The notes beneath the pieces are model-generated. The model was not told where the DNA came from and ran no database searches. It saw only the letters and a list, made by a program, of their open reading frames with translations. Below are positions 1 through 5,032 of a stretch of 6,258 bases of DNA, piece after piece. Source of the DNA: Balneolaceae bacterium. GTDB lineage: Bacteria > Bacteroidota > Rhodothermia > Balneolales > Balneolaceae. Within the stretch, counting starts at the first letter, position 1. Every line of letters starts with the position of its first letter. Location: assembly GCA_007123985.1 (NCBI GenBank), contig SLGA01000087.1:1-6258 (forward strand), in the 5' to 3' direction. The translations under genes and the position numbers were made by a program.

Positions 1-243
1 AAAATTCCTGCTTATGAAAGCATCAGAAAGTTATGCAATACACTTCACGGTAAAGTTCCGCATCTCGATTATGCATCCTGGGATGTTGCTGTAAATGATC
101 TGGGGAAGCCGATTGTAATTGAAGCTAATACCAAAACCAATATTAGCGTCACTCAACTACTGTGCAAAAAACCGTTTTTTGAAGAACACACAGAAGAACT
201 TTTGGCTTTTGTAAAAGAGAGGAGAGAGCGTGAAATACGATGA
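1..243 (+). CDS. Sugar-transfer-associated ATP-grasp protein, C-terminal fragment (5' end outside window)
   Basis: Frame 1 is open from the first base to TGA at 241-243, giving the last 80 residues of a protein. The fragment reads IPAYESIRKL near its start, then SWDVAV (about residues 27-32 of the fragment) and PIVIEANTKTN (37-47), and ends in a charged tail. This is the closing part of an ATP-grasp fold: the D of SWD and the E and N of IEAN sit where the Mg-ATP ligands normally lie. The same order (IPGYQ, ISWDMAV, PVLIELN, then a P-F-TE-L tail) occurs in the complete minus-strand protein at 1390-2562, so the two are distant paralogs of the sugar-transfer-associated ATP-grasp type. The family is found in polysaccharide loci and presumably activates a carboxylate with ATP to form a bond to an amine; the substrate is unknown. 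Its stop overlaps the next start by four bases. The N-terminal part, including the glycine-rich loop, is not in the window. Confidence 0.8.
   Translation, partial: KIPAYESIRKLCNTLHGKVPHLDYASWDVAVNDLGKPIVIEANTKTNISVTQLLCKKPFFEEHTEELLAFVKERREREIR
220..243 (+). promoter_or_regulatory. Purine-rich ribosome-binding region and ATGA stop-start overlap
   Basis: A purine stretch containing AGGAG (220-224) and GAGAG (224-228) lies 11-15 bases before the ATG at 240. The ATG overlaps the TGA of the upstream gene as ATGA (240-243). This fixes the start of the TupA-like gene and suggests translational coupling. It is the only start in the window with a recognisable Shine-Dalgarno-like sequence, although the spacing is longer than ideal. 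Confidence 0.6.
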
Positions 244-1142
244 GATTTAGAGAATCTATAAATAGGATAGTGTTAATATTTCTGCCACTATATAACAGGG
301 GTAGAATACAGCCAACAAAACTGAATATCATACTCGAAAAATTAATTTTCTATTCGCAATACGGTGTGTGGCCCGATTTCAGAAATCCATCTTCTTATTT
401 TGAGCTTGTAAACCGGGAAAAGTTTTACGGTGATTACAAAAAACTTGCTCTTATATCCGATAAACTGGCTGTACGAAATTTCGTGAAAGAAACGATCGGT
501 GCCCGTTATCTCAACAAACTTATTGATGTTGCAGATGCACCCGGTTTGATTGATGAAAAGCGTTATCTGTCATACCCCGAGAGATTTGTTGCCAAACCCA
601 ACATGGCTTCGAAGAGAGTTTTTATCAATAAAACGATTGATTATGAACGCTTTCTGCGTGAAACGACCGGTTTTATGGACGAATTCGGAAACAGAAATAA
701 CGAATTTCATTACAAGCATATTCCAAAAAAACTAATTATTGAAGAGTATTTGCAACCGGCAAACGGTCAACTCATCGAATTGAAATGCCTCCATTTTAAC
801 GGCAGGCTTGAATTGATTGCACGGGCTGAAAATGTTTTTGAGAATGAAAAAAATGGAGGAAGCAAAATTCGGTTTTATGACAGGGAGTGGAATGAACCTC
901 TGCTTCAAATCAGAGATCATCTTGATGACCCGGCACCAAAACCCGCTCAGCTCGAAGAATTGATTGAGCATTCTGAGAAGCTTGCTAAAGGCTGGCCGTT
1001 TATGAGGGTTGACTGGTACCTGGTGGACGATAAACTGTTTTTTGGAGAGATGACGCCTATTCCGAAGGGGGGGAGATCTTTTAACTTAAATCTTGAGGAT
1101 CACAGATTTATCTATCAAAACTATGTTGAAAAATCTGATTAA
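240..1142 (+). CDS. TupA-like ATP-grasp protein
   Basis: This 300-residue protein matches the pattern of the TupA-like ATP-grasp family, named after the teichuronopeptide biosynthesis protein of alkaliphilic Bacillus. Visible landmarks in order are LISDKLAVRNFVKE (71-84), RFVAKPN (115-121), KLIIEEYLQ (164-172), ELKCLHFNGR (180-189), FYDREWNEP (212-220), EKLAKGWPFMRVDWYLVDD (246-264) and FFGEMTPIPKGG (267-278). D257 and E270 are the likely metal/ATP ligands. The expected role is ATP-dependent ligation, probably of an amino acid or peptide to a surface sugar, in the cytoplasm. Length is usual for the family. One oddity is that the usual glycine-rich HGSG-type loop after the FVxKxN strand is replaced by MASKRVFI (122-129). 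Another is a run of seven G at 1067-1073 inside codons 276-278. The gene is coupled to the ATP-grasp gene upstream, and a MITE-like palindrome starts 8 bases after its stop. The family assignment is fairly sure; the substrate is unknown. Confidence 0.85.
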   Translation: MRFRESINRIVLIFLPLYNRGRIQPTKLNIILEKLIFYSQYGVWPDFRNPSSYFELVNREKFYGDYKKLALISDKLAVRNFVKETIGARYLNKLIDVADAPGLIDEKRYLSYPERFVAKPNMASKRVFINKTIDYERFLRETTGFMDEFGNRNNEFHYKHIPKKLIIEEYLQPANGQLIELKCLHFNGRLELIARAENVFENEKNGGSKIRFYDREWNEPLLQIRDHLDDPAPKPAQLEELIEHSEKLAKGWPFMRVDWYLVDDKLFFGEMTPIPKGGRSFNLNLEDHRFIYQNYVEKSD

Positions 1143-1150
1143 GACTATTT

Positions 1151-1163
1151 AACGTGAGTTCGA
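1151..1163 (+). repeat. Left terminal inverted repeat of the MITE-like element
   Basis: AACGTGAGTTCGA, a perfect 13-bp inverted copy of 1364-1376. A T before it (1150) and an A after the right copy (1377) extend the match to 14 bp. A partial copy of the end sequence, CACGTTA, recurs inside the element at 1230-1236. Confidence 0.8.
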
Positions 1164-1318
1164 TATATAATCATTGAATTTGGCAACATGAGAAGTCCCC
1201 TCCTTTCCAAGAAGGGCTCATTTTTTGCACACGTTAGCGAATTTAGGGGTGGTTGATTTAGGCTATTAAACTAATTTCACGATTATAAATTCGTTTTAAG
1301 ATCTGAAACCACCCCCGA

Positions 1319-1339
1319 CCCCTCCTTACAATGGAGGGG
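1319..1339. repeat. Internal CCCCTCC/GGAGGGG hairpin
   Basis: A perfect 7-bp GC-rich stem (1319-1325 with 1333-1339) closes a 7-nt loop. It is preceded by AACCACCCCCGA (1307-1318). A weaker, decayed version lies on the left half (CCTT at 1202-1205 with AAGG at 1212-1215), as expected if the element is an imperfect palindrome. No T tract follows on the strand leaving the minus gene, so it is a poor intrinsic terminator. Confidence 0.7.
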
Positions 1340-1363
1340 AGACACTTTCTCCAAATTCTTATC

Positions 1364-1376
1364 TCGAACTCACGTT
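1364..1376 (-). repeat. Right terminal inverted repeat of the MITE-like element
   Basis: TCGAACTCACGTT is the exact reverse complement of 1151-1163 and is followed by ATTT, which also precedes the left repeat. It lies 13 bases beyond the stop of the minus-strand ATP-grasp gene. Confidence 0.8.
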
Positions 1377-1389
1377 ATTTAGGTACTTT

Positions 1390-2562
1390 TTATGTTTGTG
1401 AAAGTTGAGCAATAAGCACCTCTGTGCGTTCACCAAATAATGGGCCGAAGATGGCTTGTTGATACAATATTCCCTGTGCCCGCAAGTTTAGCTCAATCAG
1501 TACAGGCTCTTTATCCGGGCTTACAGCCATATCCCAGGAGATCATGTTAAAGTATGGAATACCTGAATGAGCTTTTGTAACTGTGGCGGTTAATTTTTGA
1601 TAACCCGGAATGCTTTTTCCCTCAAAAACGACTTTTGTTTGAGGGTGCCTTTCATACTTTTTAAAGCGACTATTATAAGCGTAAGGGAATAACTGGCCAT
1701 TATTATTGATGCCACAGCACAATCCGCCAAATGCCATTTTATCAAGAAAGTGTCCTCCATTACCCATTTTCAGGATGGCATTCAGAACAAAAACTTCATT
1801 GTTTAATCGGAGTGTAATAATCCGAATGGTGTTTAGTGAATCCGGGTATACTTCAGAAATTTCATGATGCTGCGATAAAATTTCCTGAATTATAAACCCG
1901 GTGGGTGCTGTCATTTTAAGCTCTTTTAGCGTAACTGTACGGCTCCCATCCATCGTAAGAGTTCCTGAATTTACGGTAAGTTTAAAGATATTTCGGCCTT
2001 GTCCGCTATCAATTGAAGGTTTAAAGAGTACAGGATGAATCTCTGCCAGAAGCATTTTTAAAGCACTCTCCTCTGAAACAATGGAGTAGTTTCTATCAAA
2101 AAATGAACCATTCATAAACCTGAGAATGGTGCGAGGCTGTTGTATATCCGTGAAAAGGCGGTCATATCCGTTTTTATCTGAATACGCAGTTGAGTGATCG
2201 GTTTGGTTTAAATTTGGTTCTATCTGTGTGTAGAAAAGATCTTCAGAAATATATGCTGGACTTTTTACATGATTGAGTGATATGAAAAATCGATGCCACA
2301 GAAGATTTGGTTTAAGGTTGAAATCAGAATAAAGTGTATATGCTTGTTTGGTTAGACTTGCAGGGAGTTCCGGTAAATTTTTAATTATGCTTTGTCTAAA
2401 GGTATTATCAATTTTTTGATGCGATCGTATGATTGTTTTTATGGTCATTGCGCCTTCGTTAAATCGGCCAAAATAGCGAGGCACCAGATGTATGATGAAT
2501 GATAGTGACCCCAAAAACCCCAAACATCTTAACAGATAGACTGCATTTTTAAGTTTATTCAT
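1390..2562 (-). CDS. Sugar-transfer-associated ATP-grasp protein
   Basis: From ATG at 2562 the gene encodes 390 residues, typical of the sugar-transfer-associated ATP-grasp family. Numbered from this Met, landmarks are an N-terminal helical region with the hydrophobic run AVYLLRCLGFLGSLSFIIHL (6-25), SDKNGYDRLF (128-137), FKPSIDSGQGRNIF with the glycine-rich ATP loop (180-193), FIIQEILSQH (223-232), NTIRIITLRL (244-253), KMGNGGHFLDKMAFGGLCCGI (265-285), ISWDMAV (341-347) and PVLIELNLRAQG (353-364). D344, E357 and N359 are likely metal/ATP ligands. It probably forms an ATP-driven amide-type bond on a glycan precursor in the cytoplasm or at the inner membrane face; the substrate is unknown. The frame stays open upstream to a GTG at 2676, which would add 38 mostly hydrophobic residues. 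I prefer the ATG at 2562 because of family length, although neither start has a Shine-Dalgarno sequence. It is a distant paralog of the protein ending at 243. The reversed orientation within a plus-strand locus is unusual. Confidence 0.85.
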   Translation of the reverse strand: MNKLKNAVYLLRCLGFLGSLSFIIHLVPRYFGRFNEGAMTIKTIIRSHQKIDNTFRQSIIKNLPELPASLTKQAYTLYSDFNLKPNLLWHRFFISLNHVKSPAYISEDLFYTQIEPNLNQTDHSTAYSDKNGYDRLFTDIQQPRTILRFMNGSFFDRNYSIVSEESALKMLLAEIHPVLFKPSIDSGQGRNIFKLTVNSGTLTMDGSRTVTLKELKMTAPTGFIIQEILSQHHEISEVYPDSLNTIRIITLRLNNEVFVLNAILKMGNGGHFLDKMAFGGLCCGINNNGQLFPYAYNSRFKKYERHPQTKVVFEGKSIPGYQKLTATVTKAHSGIPYFNMISWDMAVSPDKEPVLIELNLRAQGILYQQAIFGPLFGERTEVLIAQLSQT

Positions 2563-2742
2563 AAACATGTTTGAACAGATGTTAACTATAAACGGGAGAA
2601 AACTTTGATGAGATTGACATGTGAAACAGATAAAACGAACAGAAAAAATTAAGGTAGTAAACTTAATTAAGTTCACATAACTTCACTGTAAGCGAAACAG
2701 TCTCCCGGCATAAATATTTTGGTTATTGAAACAGACAGATAT
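2563..2742. promoter_or_regulatory. Divergent intergenic region with operator-like palindrome
   Basis: This 180-bp region separates the minus-strand ATP-grasp gene from the plus-strand glycosyltransferase gene and must hold promoters for both if each is transcribed on its own. I see no convincing TTG / TAnnTTTG promoter pair on either strand; the nearest is the AT-rich TAAATATTTTG at 2711-2721, 22 bases before the plus-strand ATG, without a clear upstream TTG. Two palindromes stand out: a 14-bp one at 2660-2673 and AAACATGTTT at 2563-2572, directly against the minus-strand start. If the GTG start at 2676 is used, part of this region is coding. Confidence 0.4.
2660..2673. promoter_or_regulatory. 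14-bp perfect palindrome, possible operator
   Basis: AACTTAATTAAGTT is its own reverse complement. Allowing one mismatched pair extends it to 20 bp (2657-2676, GTAA...TTCAC). It lies in the only divergent promoter region of the window, as a site for a dimeric regulator would. No regulator gene is in the window, and an AT-rich palindrome of this length can arise by chance in about 6 kb, so the role is a guess. Confidence 0.3.
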
Positions 2743-3732
2743 ATGGAGAAAGTACCCGCACCAAAACTCAGCGTGGTTGTTCCGGTGTACAATGTAGAGG
2801 ATTATTTGAGAGATGCATTGATGTCTCTTTTGAACCAAACATTTATTGATTTTGAAATTATCGCAATCAATGATGGGTCAACGGATGGGTCAGGTGAAAT
2901 ACTCAATGATATTGCACAATCAGACCAGAGATTGCATTCTATTGAACAGAATAACAGAGGCCTTGCAGCTACCCGTAACCGTGGTTTTAAAGAAAGCCGG
3001 GGAAAATATATCTACTTTTTTGACAGTGACGATCTGCTGGATAAAAACGCATTCATGGAAATGATCACATTTGCAGAACGTAGATCCTTTGATGTTTTGA
3101 ATATAGGTTCAGAAGCGATTGATGAGTATGGAAAATCGACAAAAATCGTAAGACAAATGCAGTTTGAGCAGCTTACACCAATTTCAGGTGAAGAGTTGTT
3201 TTATAAACTTTGCAGATCAGGTAATTATCCGGCGAATGTTCAAAAATATATGTACAGGAGAGATTATCTGATGTACAACAGGCTGCTGTTTGATGAGGGT
3301 TTTATTCATGAAGATGAAGCATTTTCCATGAAAGCACTCTGTTTAGCTGAAAAAGCAGGGGCTCTGCCTGAATGTTTTATTAAAAAAAGATTCCGGTCAG
3401 ATTCAATCATGTCATCAAACAGGGGTATAAGAAATGCCGAGGGTTGGGCAAAAGCGGTACAATCTCTTCTTGAGTTTAAACACGAACATGATCTGCTTTC
3501 AACAACCAAGAAATATCTGGATGAAAGAGTTTATCAGCTGTCAAAAAATATTATAAATCTGTACAATGAGCTCCCTGAAGAAGAGAAACAGAAAACATCA
3601 TTACGTGAATTATTGCCGGTTAAAATAGTATTTTCAAAGAGTTTCATGTTATCCCTTGAGATCTGCATTTACAGAGTCTTTGTACTAGCCAGAAATATCT
3701 GTAAAAAAGTTCCGGGTGTAAATCGAAATTAA
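2743..3732 (+). CDS. Family 2 glycosyltransferase (GT-A fold)
   Basis: The 329-residue protein is a typical inverting family 2 glycosyltransferase that would transfer a sugar from a nucleotide-sugar donor to a growing surface glycan at the cytoplasmic membrane face. Numbered from ATG at 2743: LSVVVPVYNVEDYL (9-22) is the first nucleotide-binding strand, NDGSTDGS (43-50) contacts the nucleotide, NNRGLAATRNRGF (70-82) follows, FFDSDD (92-97) holds the metal-binding DxD motif, and YRRDYL (171-176) plus FIHEDEAF (187-194) contain the likely catalytic-base region. The C-terminal stretch VKIVFSKSFMLSLEICIYRVF (293-313) is hydrophobic/amphipathic and may attach the protein to the membrane. An in-frame TTG at 2719 would add eight residues, but nothing in them belongs to the domain, so ATG is preferred. 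No Shine-Dalgarno sequence precedes it. All catalytic motifs are present. Donor and acceptor sugars cannot be told from sequence. It is the first gene of a short operon with the transferase 13 bp downstream. Confidence 0.9.
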   Translation: MEKVPAPKLSVVVPVYNVEDYLRDALMSLLNQTFIDFEIIAINDGSTDGSGEILNDIAQSDQRLHSIEQNNRGLAATRNRGFKESRGKYIYFFDSDDLLDKNAFMEMITFAERRSFDVLNIGSEAIDEYGKSTKIVRQMQFEQLTPISGEELFYKLCRSGNYPANVQKYMYRRDYLMYNRLLFDEGFIHEDEAFSMKALCLAEKAGALPECFIKKRFRSDSIMSSNRGIRNAEGWAKAVQSLLEFKHEHDLLSTTKKYLDERVYQLSKNIINLYNELPEEEKQKTSLRELLPVKIVFSKSFMLSLEICIYRVFVLARNICKKVPGVNRN

Positions 3733-3745
3733 TCAGGCTGCCATT

Positions 3746-4927
3746 ATGAAGAGAACAAATCCCGCTATTGTGATACCTGCATACAACAGACCTGAGCTTT
3801 TAAAGCTACTACTTACATCTGTAAACAGGGCATACTATCCCGACACCGAAACTCAATTGATTATCTCAATTGAAGCAGGAGCACCGGAAACGACCCGTGG
3901 AATAGCAGAATCATTCATTTTCAAAAATGGCCAAAAAACAATCATTCAGCGAAAAGAGCGGCTGGGAGTAAAAGAACATATAATGGCCTGTGCAGATTTT
4001 TCAGAACAGTATGGAAGTGTAGTGATTCTTGAAGATGATCTGATTGTATCCCCCGATTACTATCTGTTTGCTTTAAAAGCTCTCAGTGCATATCAGACGA
4101 ATGATAATGTTGCGGGTATTTCGTTGTATGCTCAGCGATTTAATGAGACAGCGCAGCTGCCTTTTGAGCCGATGCCGTCCGAATATTCAGTTTACTTTAT
4201 GCAGCTCGGCTGTTCCTGGGGGCAGGCCTGGACTGCCAGGCAGTGGGGCAGGTTTAAAAAATGGCTGGATTCAACAGATGATATTCGCGACGAAAAGCTC
4301 CCATCAAATATGGAAAAGTGGAGTGAAGAGTCGTGGAAAAAGCTGTTTAATATCTATTTGCTTGAAACTCAGGCCTATGTTGTATATCCATATCGAAGTT
4401 TCACAACAAACAATTCTGAGTTCGGGGGGCACCACATGAAGTACGCTGATCACCGGTTTCAGGTGCCTTTGGGTTTTTTTACAAACGAATCACCTGTTTT
4501 TGAATTCCCCGGTTTTAAAGACCAGCCTGTGAGGTACGATATGTATATGGAATTTAATGCAGCATTGCTCGCTCTGCATCTTGAATTGAAGTACCATGAA
4601 TTGTGTGTTGACCTGTACGGAACAAAACCGGATGAAGAACTTAAAAGCTTTAATTATGTGCTCTCTCCCCGAAAAGGGACCGAAGCACTCCGAGAATTTT
4701 CGATGAATTTAAAACCAATGGAGCGTAATATTCTGAGCCCTGCTTATACAAATCAACACTCGTTTTTTTATCTCTATTCGAAAGATCAGGCAAGGAATCT
4801 TAAACCCTTGTCGCATAGACAATATGCTGAAATGGCCTCTTACTTTTCATATTTTAAACCGGAGAGCAGAAGATTTCTTAAGGGATATTTGCCCAACCTT
4901 TACAGAAAAATTTTAAACCTTAAATAG
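3746..4927 (+). CDS. GT-A glycosyltransferase, GNT-I-like, with long C-terminal extension
   Basis: The 393-residue protein starts with a GT-A nucleotide-binding strand, PAIVIPAYNRPELLKLLLTS (6-25). VVILEDDLIVSPDYYLFALKAL (92-113) follows, with E96-D97-D98 as the metal-binding DxD-type motif. The spacing and wording resemble N-acetylglucosaminyltransferase I-like (GT13-type) proteins more than ordinary family 2 enzymes. LGCSWGQAWTARQW (154-167) is the acceptor/donor loop commonly seen in this group, and SFTTNNSEFGGHH (218-230) may carry a further active-site residue. Residues from about 260 to the end form a region I do not recognise, rich in aromatic and charged residues, ending with basic FLKGYLPNLYRKILNLK. 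The product likely adds a sugar to the same glycan as the upstream enzyme. The ATG lies 13 bp after the preceding stop, so the two genes are probably co-transcribed; no strong Shine-Dalgarno sequence is present. The glycosyltransferase call is sure; the exact family and sugar are not. Confidence 0.8.
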   Translation: MKRTNPAIVIPAYNRPELLKLLLTSVNRAYYPDTETQLIISIEAGAPETTRGIAESFIFKNGQKTIIQRKERLGVKEHIMACADFSEQYGSVVILEDDLIVSPDYYLFALKALSAYQTNDNVAGISLYAQRFNETAQLPFEPMPSEYSVYFMQLGCSWGQAWTARQWGRFKKWLDSTDDIRDEKLPSNMEKWSEESWKKLFNIYLLETQAYVVYPYRSFTTNNSEFGGHHMKYADHRFQVPLGFFTNESPVFEFPGFKDQPVRYDMYMEFNAALLALHLELKYHELCVDLYGTKPDEELKSFNYVLSPRKGTEALREFSMNLKPMERNILSPAYTNQHSFFYLYSKDQARNLKPLSHRQYAEMASYFSYFKPESRRFLKGYLPNLYRKILNLK

Positions 4928-5032
4928 CAAGAAATTATTGCACTTATTGTGGAATGGTGAACCGCAATTTTATAGATTGCTTCAATCGCATAATCAAAGA
5001 ATAAATCATCCTATTTTAACGTTTCAATCTGC
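4928..5032 (+). promoter_or_regulatory. Short spacer with weak candidate promoter before the Wzi-like gene
   Basis: This 105-bp gap is long enough for a promoter. A TTG at 4947-4949 followed 21 bases later by TATAGATTG (4971-4979) loosely resembles the Bacteroidota -33/-7 pattern (TTG and TAnnTTTG), but the -7 match is imperfect. Two mutually exclusive 5-bp hairpins overlap here: GCAAT 4964-4968 with ATTGC 4976-4980, and GATTG 4975-4979 with CAATC 4983-4987. Neither is followed by a T tract, so a terminator is not supported. Read-through from the glycosyltransferase genes remains possible. Confidence 0.25.

Larger units (their letters stand above)
1147..1380. mobile_element. MITE-like imperfect palindrome with terminal inverted repeats
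   Basis: This 226-bp non-coding element (1151-1376) begins AACGTGAGTTCGA and ends with its exact reverse complement, and is flanked on both sides by ATTT (1147-1150 and 1377-1380), a possible target duplication. The halves pair inwards in register: 1176-1183 with 1351-1358 (GAATTTGG), 1196-1203 with 1333-1340 (TCCCCTCC), and 1246-1254 with 1307-1315 (GGGGTGGTT). A small AATTT/AAATT hairpin (1273-1277/1287-1291) lies at the centre. There is no open reading frame, so any movement would need a transposase from elsewhere. The element fills nearly the whole gap between two convergent genes, 8 bases from one stop and 13 from the other. It could also act as a transcription barrier in both directions, but neither side has a clean stem followed directly by a T tract. 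The family is not named here; MITE-like is a structural description. Confidence 0.65.

Noticed and set aside
165..181. A6-CCG-T6 hairpin resembling a terminator
   Set aside because: The stem is only A-T pairs with a 3-nt loop and sits inside the coding sequence of the first ATP-grasp gene, before its stop, so termination there is unlikely.
149..331. Minus-strand open frame of 60 residues across the first two genes
   Set aside because: It is antisense to the ATGA junction of two well-supported ATP-grasp genes and has no recognisable features.
1198..1226. Intrinsic terminator for the TupA-like gene (weak stem then T6 at 1221-1226)
   Set aside because: The stem is only 4-5 bp with a wobble pair, and four bases separate it from the T run. 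It is better explained as a decayed arm of the palindromic element.
2623..2735. Three copies of GAAACAG (2623, 2694 and 2728) in the divergent spacer
   Set aside because: A 7-mer with irregular spacing (71 and 34 bp) in AT-rich DNA is weak evidence for a binding-site array.
4086..4439. Open frame of 117 residues on the plus strand in another frame
   Set aside because: It overlaps the second glycosyltransferase, whose frame carries the conserved EDD and SWGQAW motifs. The alternative product looks like a frame shadow.
4964..4987. Small hairpins after the second glycosyltransferase gene as a terminator
   Set aside because: The stems are 5 bp, mutually exclusive, and not followed by a T tract.
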